Of a DNA stretch of 64,000 bases, positions 32,187-39,837 are shown piece by piece. Every line of letters starts with the position of its first letter. Position 1 is the first letter of the stretch. Source of the DNA: Burkholderiales bacterium (GTDB taxonomy: Bacteria > Pseudomonadota > Gammaproteobacteria > Burkholderiales > Burkholderiaceae_C); the NCBI GenBank assembly GCA_017307865.1, contig JAFKGE010000022.1, positions 1-64,000 on the forward strand. Reading direction: 5' to 3'. The notes under the pieces were generated by a model that saw nothing but the letters and a program-made list of their open reading frames with translations, did no database searches and was not told the DNA's origin. The position numbers and the translations under genes are program-made.

Positions 32187-33206
32187 TCAGTTGCCGTTCA
32201 GCGCGGCCGAGGCGGGCAGGAAATAGTCCTTCCAGCTCGCCGGCATGGTCTTGAGGATGCCGACCTTGTGCATGTGCTTGGCAAAAACCATCGAACCCAG
32301 CGGCTGCAGCGTGTAGGCGTCCATCATGCCCGGCTGCGCCAGGATGTCCATCACTTCGTCGACGCTGGTCTTGTCCCCGCTCAGTTCGCGGTAGATCGCC
32401 ACCGATTCACGCGTGTGCGCCTTGATGAAGTCGACCGCCTGCTGCGACGCCGTCAAGACCGCCTGGATGATCTTCGGGTTGGCGTCGGCGAACTTGGTGG
32501 TCGTGAACAGCGTGGACTGCGACAGGCCGCCCTTGATGATGTCGGTGGAACGGATCACGACGTGGGCGCCCGGCACGGTCTTGAGCTCACGATACGAGTA
32601 CGGCGGCGCGCCGAAGTGCGAGCTCACCTCGCCCGCCGGGTTGGCCATCATGGCCGTCGCGTCCGGGTGCCCCATCTGCACCGTGTTGGCATCCAGCTTG
32701 GACCACTGATCCGGGCCGAAAACCTGCTCGCACGCCAGCTGCAGCAGCAGGGCCTGGGTCGACACGCGGACCGTCGGCACGGCGATCTTGTCCTTGGGGC
32801 CGTAGTCCTTCAGCGAGTGGATCTTGGGGTCGCGCGTCACGAGTTCCTCGGGCAGCGCGGAATTGGTCGCAATGCCCTTCACCTGGCCCTTGGTGCGGTC
32901 CCACAACAGCAGCATGTTGCCCAGGCCGCTGTTGACGATCTGCACGTTGCCCGACAGCAGCGCGTCGGTGGCGGCCCCGCCGCTGCTGAACGAGCGCCAG
33001 TCGACCTTCAGATCCGCAATCCCTTCCTTTGCCGCGGCCTTCTCGATCAGGCCCTGCTTTTCCATCACCAGCGCCGGCAGGTAAATGATGCTGGGCTGCT
33101 TGGTGATCGTGATTTCCTGGGCGGCCTGCGCAGAGCCGACTCCGTCCAGAGACACCAGCGCGGCACAGATGGCGGTGCTCATTCCAAGCTTGGACAACAG
33201 TCTCAT
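32187..33206 (-). CDS. ABC transporter substrate-binding protein (NMT1/SsuA-like)
   Basis: Periplasmic binding protein (339 aa). The start is ATG at 33206; a signal peptide (MRLLSKLGMSTAICAALVSL, ends SAQAAQE) is followed by EITITKQPSIIYLPALVMEKQGLIEKAAAKEG, the NMT1-type opening. An internal SGNVQIVNSGLGNMLLLWDRTKG and a late AKHMHKVGILKTMPASWKDYF match family landmarks. The ligand is unknown. A near-palindromic operator-like site lies about 95 nt upstream. This is the first gene of its operon. Confidence 0.9.
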   Translation of the reverse strand: MRLLSKLGMSTAICAALVSLDGVGSAQAAQEITITKQPSIIYLPALVMEKQGLIEKAAAKEGIADLKVDWRSFSSGGAATDALLSGNVQIVNSGLGNMLLLWDRTKGQVKGIATNSALPEELVTRDPKIHSLKDYGPKDKIAVPTVRVSTQALLLQLACEQVFGPDQWSKLDANTVQMGHPDATAMMANPAGEVSSHFGAPPYSYRELKTVPGAHVVIRSTDIIKGGLSQSTLFTTTKFADANPKIIQAVLTASQQAVDFIKAHTRESVAIYRELSGDKTSVDEVMDILAQPGMMDAYTLQPLGSMVFAKHMHKVGILKTMPASWKDYFLPASAALNGN

Positions 33207-33531
33207 GGTTTGTCTCCAATGGTGGCGAAATTTGCAGCGCTTGAAGCGGCCCACCGCGGGAAGACACTGCGGTCAAGGAACCTCGCCATGGACATCCTTG
33301 ATATCAGACATCATATAACCAATCATCACGCTGATGTTGAAGAAGCTCGGTGTCTTCAATGGGAGTCGCCACGACCCATCGACTCCGCAACGTCAGGACA
33401 CCATCGTATGACGTCCGACTTATTTGAAGGCCAGCCTGCCCGCGCTTGTCCGCGAGCGTCGAACCGTAGCTGCTGGCGCCGCACCGCTCATACGAGGACA
33501 AGACATGGCCGCCCGATCGCCGTTTCTCGGC
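33207..33531. other. Intergenic region between the ABC operon and waaA
   Basis: About 325 bp with no credible gene, between the divergently placed ABC operon start and the 3' end of waaA. It contains the operator-like 15-mer at 33299-33313, which presumably lies in the ABC operon promoter. Two facing CGTATGA/TCATACG motifs (about 33403 and 33489) are also visible. The rest shows no clear feature. Confidence 0.5.
33299..33313. promoter_or_regulatory. Near-palindromic operator-like site upstream of the ABC operon
   Basis: TGATATCAGACATCA is close to a perfect dyad (TGATrTCnGAyATCA). It lies about 95 nt upstream of the binding-protein start in AT-rich sequence. Such sites are typical of GntR-type regulators of organic-acid genes, but no regulator gene is adjacent. 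Confidence 0.4.
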
Positions 33532-34860
33532 TCAGCGCGCGCCCTGCCACAGCAACTGCAGCGCCGCCGCCGTGCGCGCCGCCGCACCCTGGTGCTGGCG
33601 CGCGAAGGCCCGTCCGGCGTCCGCCATGGCCTGGCGGCGCGGCGCATCGTCCGCCAGCGCCTGGGCGGCCTGCAGGCCTTGCGCCAGATCGGCCACGCGC
33701 AGGGCGGCGCCGGCGGCCAGGGCCTGCTCGGCCGCCTGGCTGAAGTTGAAGGTGTGCGGCCCCATCACCACCGGGCAGCCGCAGGCGGCGGCCTCGATCA
33801 AGTTTTGCCCGCCCAGGGGCTCGAAGCTGCCGCCCAGCAGGGCCACGTCGGCCAGCGCGTAGTAGGCCGCCATCTCGCCCAGGCTGTCGCCCAGCCACAG
33901 GTCGGCGGCTTGCGGCGCGCCAGTGCCCCACTGGCTGCGGCGGCTCACGCTCAGGCCCTGCTGCGCGGCCAGGTCGGCGACGGCGTCGAAGCGCTGGGGG
34001 TGGCGTGGCACGACCAGCCATTGCGGCCAGTTTACTATGCTATTTATAGCTGCCTGCGCTGATTCTGCGGGCGCTGCAGCCCTGATTTGCTTGAAAAACG
34101 CCAGCTCTTCCCCCTCGCGCGAGCTGGCCAGCATCAGCACCGGTCGACTCGGCGCCGCGTCGCGCCAGCGCCGGCCCAGCGCCAGCAAGGGCGCGGCCGG
34201 CTGGGCGTCGAACTTGAGGTTGCCCAGCACCTCCACGGTCGGCACGCCCAGGGTGCGGAAACGCGCGGCGTCCGGCTCGGTCTGCGCATAGACGGCCGTC
34301 AGCGCGCGGTAGGCCGCGGGCAGCAGCCCGGCCGTGCGCTGCGCGCCGCGCAGGGACTTGGCCGACAAGCGCGCGTTGGCCAGCACCAGGGGCATGCCGA
34401 CGTCGGTGCAGGCGCGCACCAGGTTGGGCCAGACCTCGGTTTCCATCAACACGCCGATGTCCGGCCGATAGGCCTGCACGAAGCGGCGCGTGGCCGCGCG
34501 CGTGTCCCAGGGCTGCCACAGCTGCACGTCGCCCGGCGCCAGCAGCCGGGCGCCCTCGGCGCGGCCGGTGGCCGTGCCATGGGTCAGCAGCAGGCGCATG
34601 CCGGGCCATTGGGCGCGCAACTGCGGCAACACGATGGCGGCGGCGCGCGTCTCGCCCAGCGAGACGGCGTGGATCCACACCAGGGGCGCGCCCGCCGTTG
34701 GCTGGGGGCGCGCGGGCGCGGCGCCATAGCGGCCAAAGCGCTCGTCCACCGCCTGCAGATACCCCGGCTCGGCCCCGCCCCGTCGGCGCAGCTTGCGGCG
34801 CAGCAGCGGCTGGGCCGCCCAGGTGGCCAGGTCGTACAGGACGGGGATGAGGGGCGCCAC
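33532..34860 (-). CDS. waaA: 3-deoxy-D-manno-octulosonic acid (Kdo) transferase
   Basis: Transfers Kdo to lipid A in LPS core synthesis (442 aa; the family is about 420-430). It shows GAPLVWIHAVSLGETRAA, the DIGVLMETEVWPNLVRA stretch, LANARLSAKS and, late, LLGGSFEPLGGQNLIEAAACGCPVVMGPHTFNF. Residues about 256-280 (FFKQIRAAAPAESAQAAINS) contain an F1 repeat translated in frame, placed just before LVVPRHPQRFD. This accounts for most of the extra length. The start is ATG at 34860. The upstream gap to the phosphomannomutase stop holds another F1 copy. Confidence 0.95.
   Translation of the reverse strand: MAPLIPVLYDLATWAAQPLLRRKLRRRGGAEPGYLQAVDERFGRYGAAPARPQPTAGAPLVWIHAVSLGETRAAAIVLPQLRAQWPGMRLLLTHGTATGRAEGARLLAPGDVQLWQPWDTRAATRRFVQAYRPDIGVLMETEVWPNLVRACTDVGMPLVLANARLSAKSLRGAQRTAGLLPAAYRALTAVYAQTEPDAARFRTLGVPTVEVLGNLKFDAQPAAPLLALGRRWRDAAPSRPVLMLASSREGEELAFFKQIRAAAPAESAQAAINSIVNWPQWLVVPRHPQRFDAVADLAAQQGLSVSRRSQWGTGAPQAADLWLGDSLGEMAAYYALADVALLGGSFEPLGGQNLIEAAACGCPVVMGPHTFNFSQAAEQALAAGAALRVADLAQGLQAAQALADDAPRRQAMADAGRAFARQHQGAAARTAAALQLLWQGAR
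34031..34100 (+). repeat. F1 dispersed repeat inside waaA coding sequence
   Basis: The plus strand reads CTATGCTATTTATAGCTGCC, then TGCGCTGATTCTGCGGGCGC, then TGCAGCCCTGATTTGCTTGA and AAAACG. All F1 blocks are present, on the strand opposite to waaA. It is translated in frame in waaA. Confidence 0.8.
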
Positions 34861-34865
34861 TCGTC

Positions 34866-34935
34866 AGCTATCGAACAGGGAGCTGGTCGCGCTTGGCTGG
34901 TGCGGGCTGCGGCACGAAATGGCTTGAAATCTCAA
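34866..34935 (+). repeat. F1 dispersed repeat between waaA and the phosphomannomutase gene
   Basis: AGCTATCGAACAGGGAGCTG, then GTCGCGCTTGGCTGGTGCGG, then GCACGAAATGGCTTGAAATC. It spans nearly the whole gap and overlaps the stop codon of the phosphomannomutase gene at 34932. Confidence 0.8.
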
Positions 34936-36320
34936 TGCTGCGCGCCGCCCGGCTGCGCATCCGGTTTGAGCTGCCGCAGCAGGCCCGTCATCTCGGCCTG
35001 GATGCGCGCCAGCGCCTCGGGCGTGTGGCCCTCGAAGCGCAGCACCAGCACCGGCGTGGTGTTGCTGGCGCGGATCAGGCCGAAGCCGTCGGGCCAGTCC
35101 ACACGCAGGCCATCGATGGTGTTGACCTGCGCGGGCGCCTTGAACGCACGGGCGGCCAGCGCCTGCAGCTCGGCCGCCAGGCGGTGCGGCTCGCCCTCGG
35201 CGCAGGCCACGTTCAGCTCGGGCGTCGAAAAACTCGTCGGCAGCGCGTTGAGCACCGCGCTGGCGTCGGGCGAGCGGCTGAGGATCTCCAGCAGGCGGGC
35301 GCCGGCGTAGGTGCCATCGTCGAAGCCGTACCAGCGCTCCTTGAAGAAGATGTGGCCGCTCATCTCGCCGCCCAGGGGCGAATCGAGTTCCTTCATGCGC
35401 GCCTTGATGAGCGAGTGGCCGGTCTTGTACATCAGCGGCACGCCGCCCGCCGCCTCAATGGCCGGGCCCAGGCGCTGCGTGCACTTGACGTCGTAGACGA
35501 TGGTGCCGCCCGGCACGCGCGACAGCACGTCCTGCGCGAACAGCTGCATCTGGCGGTCGGGAAAGATCGTGTTGCCGTCCTTGGTGACGATGCCGAGCCG
35601 GTCGCCGTCGCCGTCGAAGGCCAGGCCCAGCTCGGCATCGGTGTGCTGCAGCGCCCGGATGACGTCGCGCAGGTTGTCGGGCTTGCTGGGGTCGGGGTGG
35701 TGGTTGGGAAAGCGCCCGTCCACCTCGGTGAACAGCTCGACCACCTCGCAGCCGAGGGCGCGAAACACGGCGGGCGCCGACGCGCCGGCCACGCCGTTGC
35801 CGCAGTCGACGACGATCTTCATCGGCCGCGCCAGGTGGATGTCGCCGACGATGCGCTCGCGGTAGGCCGCAAACACGTCCTGCGTGCGCACCGAGCCGCC
35901 GGCGCGGCGCTGCCAGCCTTCGGCCTCCATCGTGCGGCGCAGCGCCTGGATGTCCTGGCCGTAGATGGCGCGGCCGGCCAGCACCATTTTGAAGCCGTTG
36001 TCGTCGCGCGGGTTGTGGCTGCCCGTGACCTGGATGCCGCTGGCACACAGCGTATGCGCGGCAAAGTACAGCATGGGCGTGGTAACCATGCCGATGTCGA
36101 TCACCTCCACGCCCGCCGCCACCAGACCGCGCACCAGGGCGGCCGCCAGCACGGGGCCGGACAGGCGCCCGTCGCGCCCCACGGCCACCTGCTGCTGCCC
36201 CAGCGCCAGCGCCTGGGTGCCAAAGGCCAGGCCCAGGCCTTCGGCCACGCCCTCGTTCAGCGTGGTCGGCGTGGTGCCGCGAATGTCGTAGGCCTTGAAG
36301 ATGCTGGGTGTGAGGTGCAT
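34932..36320 (-). CDS. Phosphomannomutase/phosphoglucomutase
   Basis: AlgC/ManB-type hexose-phosphate mutase (462 aa), supplying mannose-1-P or glucose-1-P for surface polysaccharides and LPS. The start is ATG at 36320 (MHLTPSIFKAYDIRGT). The phosphoserine loop is QVTGSHNPRDDNGFK, the metal loop DGDGDRLGIV, the sugar-binding loop GGEMSGHIFF and the phosphate-binding loop near RASNTTPVLVLRFEG. Four-domain length matches the AlgC family. It sits beside waaA on the same strand, consistent with envelope biosynthesis. Confidence 0.95.
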   Translation of the reverse strand: MHLTPSIFKAYDIRGTTPTTLNEGVAEGLGLAFGTQALALGQQQVAVGRDGRLSGPVLAAALVRGLVAAGVEVIDIGMVTTPMLYFAAHTLCASGIQVTGSHNPRDDNGFKMVLAGRAIYGQDIQALRRTMEAEGWQRRAGGSVRTQDVFAAYRERIVGDIHLARPMKIVVDCGNGVAGASAPAVFRALGCEVVELFTEVDGRFPNHHPDPSKPDNLRDVIRALQHTDAELGLAFDGDGDRLGIVTKDGNTIFPDRQMQLFAQDVLSRVPGGTIVYDVKCTQRLGPAIEAAGGVPLMYKTGHSLIKARMKELDSPLGGEMSGHIFFKERWYGFDDGTYAGARLLEILSRSPDASAVLNALPTSFSTPELNVACAEGEPHRLAAELQALAARAFKAPAQVNTIDGLRVDWPDGFGLIRASNTTPVLVLRFEGHTPEALARIQAEMTGLLRQLKPDAQPGGAQH

Positions 36321-36435
36321 GGCCGAAGATTGTAGGCAGCGCCTGCATTGATCGACGGCGCGCATCAATGCCCGGGCCATTCTTCATCAATGCGGGGCGC
36401 GGACAGGGCCGGCGCCCGGCGATACTTGGCGCACC

Positions 36436-37353
36436 ATGACCGCGCTTGCCGCCCGCCGACTTCCTGCCCTGCCGCTGGCGCAAGCCTGGCCCTTTCTGCT
36501 GCTGTCCATGAGCTGGGGCGCGTCCTTTTTGTTCATGCAGCAGGCGGTAGGCGAATTCGGCCCGCTGCCGACCGCCGCGGTGCGGGTGACGGTGGCGGCG
36601 CTGTTCCTGCTGCCGCTGATGCTGGCGCGCGGCCAGGGGCCGGCGCTGCGGCGCCACTGGCGGCCGGTGCTGTTTTGCGGCCTGCTGAACTCGGGCATCC
36701 CGTTCGCGCTGTTCAGCTTTGCCCTGCTGCACCTGTCCACCGGGCTGACGTCCATTCTCAACGCCACGGTGCCGCTGTTCGGCGCGCTGGTGGCCTGGTC
36801 CTGGTTGGGGCAGCGCCCCGGCCTGTCGCGCAGCGTGGGCCTGGCGCTGGGCTTTGTCGGCGTGGCCATGCTGGCATGGGACAAGGTCGTCCCGCACGGC
36901 GGCGGCTCGTCCATCATGGCAGCCTGGGCCGTGCTCGCCTGCCTGGCGGCCGCGCTGTGCTACGCGCTGGCCGCCAGCTTCACCCACAAGTACCTGAACG
37001 GCCTGAACCCCCTGATGACGGCCACCGGCAGCCAGATCGGCGCCGCCCTGGGCCTGGCCCTGCCCGCGCTGTGGATGTGGCCCGCCAGGCTGCCCAGCCT
37101 GCATGCCTGGGGCGCCGTCGTAGCCCTGGGCGTGCTGTGCACGGGCGTGGCCTACGTGCTGTACTTTCGCCTGATCGAGGACATGGGCCCGGCGCGCGCG
37201 CTCACGGTCACCTTCGCCGTGCCCCTGTTCGCCATCCTCTATGGCGCCACCCTGTTGGGCGAGTCCGTCACGCCCTGGATGCTGGGCTGCGGCGCCGTCG
37301 TGCTGTGCGGCACGGTGCTGGCCACGGGCCTGGTCAAACTATCGATTCGATAG
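36436..37353 (+). CDS. EamA/DMT-family transporter
   Basis: Ten-helix drug/metabolite-type transporter (305 aa), with two EamA halves (about residues 12-145 and 155-300). Helices are visible from the start (LPLAQAWPFLLLSMSWGASF with FLFMQQAVGEFGPL) to the end (LGCGAVVLCGTVLATGLV). The substrate is unknown. The start is ATG at 36436, divergent from the phosphomannomutase gene. The final codons (VKLSIR and TAG) lie in a truncated F1 repeat, so the repeat supplies the stop. Confidence 0.9.
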   Translation: MTALAARRLPALPLAQAWPFLLLSMSWGASFLFMQQAVGEFGPLPTAAVRVTVAALFLLPLMLARGQGPALRRHWRPVLFCGLLNSGIPFALFSFALLHLSTGLTSILNATVPLFGALVAWSWLGQRPGLSRSVGLALGFVGVAMLAWDKVVPHGGGSSIMAAWAVLACLAAALCYALAASFTHKYLNGLNPLMTATGSQIGAALGLALPALWMWPARLPSLHAWGAVVALGVLCTGVAYVLYFRLIEDMGPARALTVTFAVPLFAILYGATLLGESVTPWMLGCGAVVLCGTVLATGLVKLSIR

Positions 37354-37366
37354 CGCCCCATCAAGA
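37337..37366 (+). repeat. Truncated F1 repeat at the end of the EamA gene
   Basis: AACTATCGATTCGATAGCGC, with the CTATCGATTCGATAG inverted stem, then CCCATCAAG. Only the 5' stem and the beginning of the core remain. It gives the TAG stop of the EamA gene and lies between convergent genes 7 bp apart. Confidence 0.55.
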
Positions 37367-37987
37367 CTGGACGCCCGCCGACAGCATTCTTTCGACATAG
37401 CGGGCGATCAGGTCGATCTCAAGGTTGACCGTGCTGCCTGCCGCCAGCGTGTGCAGCGCCGTGTTCTGCACCGTGTGCGGAATCAGGTTGATGCTCAGCT
37501 CGCAGCCCTCGGCCCCGTCGGCCACCGCGTTGACCGTCAGGCTGACGCCATTCACGGTGACCGAGCCCTTGTAGGCCAGGTACTTGGCCAGCGCGCGCGG
37601 CGCCAGGATGCGCAGCTCCCAACTCTCGCCCACCGGCGCGAAGCGGGTCACGCGACCGACGCCGTCCACGTGCCCCGATACGATGTGCCCGCCCAGCCGG
37701 TCGTGCGCGCGCAGCGCTTTCTCGAGATTGACCGGGCCCACCCGGTCCAGCCCGGCGGTGCGTGCCAGCGACTCGGCCGAGATGTCGATGGCGAAGCGCC
37801 CCGCCGGCGCGTCGATGGCGGTGGCCGTCATGCATGCGCCGTTGATGGCGATGCTGTCGCCCAGCGCCACGTCGTCCAGGTAGCCCGCCGGCACCTCGAT
37901 GTCCAGTTGCTTGCCATGCGCGCTGCTGGCGCCCAGCTCGCGCACCTGGGCGATGCGGCCGACGGCGGTGATGATGCCTGTGAACAT
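37361..37987 (-). CDS. ribE: Riboflavin synthase, alpha subunit
   Basis: Converts two 6,7-dimethyl-8-ribityllumazine molecules to riboflavin (208 aa). The start is ATG at 37987, giving the canonical MFTGIITAVGRI. Two tandem lumazine-binding barrels follow: about residues 1-92 with GDSIAINGACMTAT, and about 98-190 with GHIVSGHVDGVGRV and YKGSVTVNGVSLTVN. It is convergent with the EamA gene and divergent from arsR. No FMN riboswitch is visible in the 140-nt upstream region. Confidence 0.96.
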   Translation of the reverse strand: MFTGIITAVGRIAQVRELGASSAHGKQLDIEVPAGYLDDVALGDSIAINGACMTATAIDAPAGRFAIDISAESLARTAGLDRVGPVNLEKALRAHDRLGGHIVSGHVDGVGRVTRFAPVGESWELRILAPRALAKYLAYKGSVTVNGVSLTVNAVADGAEGCELSINLIPHTVQNTALHTLAAGSTVNLEIDLIARYVERMLSAGVQS

Positions 37988-38101
37988 GGGGGATGACTTT
38001 TCCTTGCAGCATGGCATTCTGAATGAGAAGCTGAGAACGCCTGCGATGGTGAGCGTACCCGATCCCCGTGCGTGGCAGTCGAGTACCGAGATGCCTATTA
38101 A

Positions 38102-38125
38102 TTCAATATTTATTGTATTATTGAA
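38102..38125 (+). promoter_or_regulatory. ArsR operator/promoter
   Basis: TTCAATA (38102-38108) and TATTGAA (38119-38125) form a perfect 7-bp inverted repeat with a 10-nt centre in an AT-rich stretch ending 2 nt before the arsR ATG. This fits autorepression by the ArsR dimer over the promoter and ribosome site. Confidence 0.65.
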
Positions 38126-38127
38126 CT

Positions 38128-38457
38128 ATGAATGAAACCGAAACTCTTGCCGCGCTCGCCGCCCTGGCCCACACCCAGCGCCTGCGGGCGTTTCGCGCCC
38201 TGGTCGTCGCCGGTCACGATGGGCTGACGCCCAGCGTACTGGCCGAACAGCTCGACATAGCCCGAAACGCCCTGTCCTTCCACCTCAAGGAGTTGGCGCA
38301 TGCCGGCCTGGTCACCATCGAGCAGCAAGGCCGCAACCTGATCTACCGCGCCGACTTCGGGCAGATGAACGGCCTGCTCGGCTACCTGAGCGAGCACTGC
38401 TGCCAAGGCAGTGCATGCGAAGTCACTGAATCTCCCTCCACCTGCCCCTCCTGCTGA
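38128..38457 (+). CDS. arsR: Arsenite-responsive repressor ArsR (AfArsR type)
   Basis: Winged-helix ArsR/SmtB repressor (109 aa). The recognition region is LAEQLDIARNALSFHLKELAHAGLV with the beta wing IEQQGRNLIYRAD. The sensor cysteines are at the C-terminus (C91, C92, C97 in HCCQGSAC), like the A. ferrooxidans ArsR and unlike the E. coli type, where they lie in the DNA-binding helix. It is the first gene of the arsenic operon, and the operator sits directly upstream. Confidence 0.95.
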   Translation: MNETETLAALAALAHTQRLRAFRALVVAGHDGLTPSVLAEQLDIARNALSFHLKELAHAGLVTIEQQGRNLIYRADFGQMNGLLGYLSEHCCQGSACEVTESPSTCPSC

Positions 38458-38468
38458 AAGGAACTGCC

Positions 38469-38912
38469 ATGAAACGCTTTCACGTCCACCTGCATGTCGA
38501 TGACCTGAACCGCAGCATCGGCTTCTACTCGCAACTGTTCGCCGCGCAGCCAGCGCGCGTCGAGAGCGACTACGCCAAGTGGATGCTCGAAGACCCGCCG
38601 GTCAACTTCGCCATTTCCACGCGCGGCAGCAAGCCGGGCATCGACCATCTGGGCATCCAGACCGACGACGCCGAGGAATTGGCGATGCTGAAGACCCGCG
38701 CCGAGGCAGCCGACATGGCACTGCTGGATGAGGGCACCACCACCTGCTGCTACGCGCGCAGCGAGAAACACTGGATCACCGACCCACAGGGCGTGGCTTG
38801 GGAACATTTCCACACGCTGGGCAACATCCCGGTCTTCAACGAAGCGGTGCCGACGACGGGCACCGTCACGGCCTGCTGCGCCGCCGCGCCGCGCTCCAAA
38901 TCCTGCTGCTGA
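38469..38912 (+). CDS. arsI: ArsI/CadI family metalloenzyme (putative C-As lyase)
   Basis: Vicinal-oxygen-chelate (glyoxalase-fold) protein of the ArsI/CadI family (147 aa). The beta-alpha-beta motif HVDDLNRSIGFYSQLF opens it, H60 in IDHLGIQ and the WEHFHTLG segment supply metal ligands, and the vicinal pair C93-C94 in TTTCCYAR is the feature of ArsI enzymes that cleave methyl from trivalent organoarsenicals. A Cys-rich tail (ACCAAAPRSKSCC) is additional. The starting ATG at 38469 has GGAA/AAGGAA upstream. It lies between arsR and arsC. The substrate is inferred, not shown. Confidence 0.85.
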   Translation: MKRFHVHLHVDDLNRSIGFYSQLFAAQPARVESDYAKWMLEDPPVNFAISTRGSKPGIDHLGIQTDDAEELAMLKTRAEAADMALLDEGTTTCCYARSEKHWITDPQGVAWEHFHTLGNIPVFNEAVPTTGTVTACCAAAPRSKSCC

Positions 38913-38924
38913 TGCAAGGCACTT

Positions 38925-39422
38925 ATGACCACGGGAAAAACCTACAACGCCCTGTTCATCTGCACGGGCAACTCGGCCCGCTCCATTCTGGCCGAAGGCC
39001 TCCTCAACGAACTCGGCAAAGGCCGGTTTCATGCGTATTCGGCGGGCAGCCACCCCAAGGGTGAAGTGCACCCATTGGCGCTCGCCACGCTCGAACGCTT
39101 GCACATGCCGACTACCAGCTACCGCAGCAAGAGCTGGGACGAGTTTGTCGCACCTGGCGCGCCGGAGTTCGATTTCATCTTCACGGTGTGCGACAACGCC
39201 GCTGGCGAGGTCTGCCCCGTCTGGCCGGGGCGCCCGATGTCAGCGCATTGGGGCGTGCCCGACCCTGCGGCCGTCGAAGGTACAGAGGAGCAGCAGCGCA
39301 AGGCGTTCACGGATGCGGCGCTGACACTGCGCCGGCGCATCGAGCTATTCCTGTCGCTGCCACTGCAACGCCTGGACGCCATGTCGCTGCAACGCGAGTT
39401 GCGAAACATCGGCCAAGAGTGA
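38925..39422 (+). CDS. arsC: Arsenate reductase (LMW-phosphatase type)
   Basis: Reduces arsenate to arsenite for export (165 aa). The P-loop is FICTGNSARS with catalytic C13. Further cysteines C89 and C97 (TVCDNAAGEVCPVW) are placed like the thiol relay of thioredoxin-coupled ArsC. The start is ATG at 38925, 12 nt after arsI. The remaining chain is C-terminally extended with a helix (RRRIELFLSLPLQRLDAMSLQREL) common in Gram-negative members. Confidence 0.93.
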   Translation: MTTGKTYNALFICTGNSARSILAEGLLNELGKGRFHAYSAGSHPKGEVHPLALATLERLHMPTTSYRSKSWDEFVAPGAPEFDFIFTVCDNAAGEVCPVWPGRPMSAHWGVPDPAAVEGTEEQQRKAFTDAALTLRRRIELFLSLPLQRLDAMSLQRELRNIGQE

Positions 39423-39464
39423 AGAGCGTCACTTCATCAACAACCAGATTTGAAAGGACATTCC

Positions 39465-39824
39465 ATGCCAAACATCCAGATTTTTGACCCCGCCCTGTGC
39501 TGCAGCACGGGCGTATGCGGCGTTAACGTGAACCAAAGCCTGGTGAGCTTTGCCGCCGACGTGGATTGGGCCCGGCAAAACGGCGCCCAGGTCGAACGCT
39601 TCAACCTGGCCCAGCAACCCTTGGTGTTCGCCGACAACCCCACCGTGAAGGGTTTTCTGCAACGCTCGGGCCAAGAGGCGCTGCCCCTGGTTCTGGTCGA
39701 TGGCGAGGTGGCCTTGGCCGGCCGCTACCCCAGCCGCAGCGAACTGGCCCGCTGGGCGGGCATCGAGGCGCCCACAGCCGCCCCAGCCCAAGGCGCCTGC
39801 TGCTCCGGCGGCCGTTGCTGCTGA
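39465..39824 (+). CDS. arsD: Arsenite metallochaperone ArsD
   Basis: Delivers arsenite to ArsA (119 aa). MPNIQIFDPALCCSTGVCG carries the essential C12, C13 and C18. A second pair region at the C-terminus (CCSGGRCC) is the weaker-binding cysteine set. The start is ATG at 39465 with AAAGGA upstream; it is 42 nt after arsC and 13 nt before arsA. Confidence 0.95.
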   Translation: MPNIQIFDPALCCSTGVCGVNVNQSLVSFAADVDWARQNGAQVERFNLAQQPLVFADNPTVKGFLQRSGQEALPLVLVDGEVALAGRYPSRSELARWAGIEAPTAAPAQGACCSGGRCC

Positions 39825-39837
39825 ACGAGGAGAGCAC

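Noticed and set aside
33414-33480. A possible further F1 copy with GCGCTTGTCCGCGAGCG and TAGCTGCTGGCGCC
   Set aside because: The blocks are in the wrong order and the tail is missing, so the match may be chance.
37988-38101. FMN riboswitch upstream of riboflavin synthase
   Set aside because: The upstream region is short and AT-rich without the conserved riboswitch blocks; it fits the divergent arsR promoter instead.
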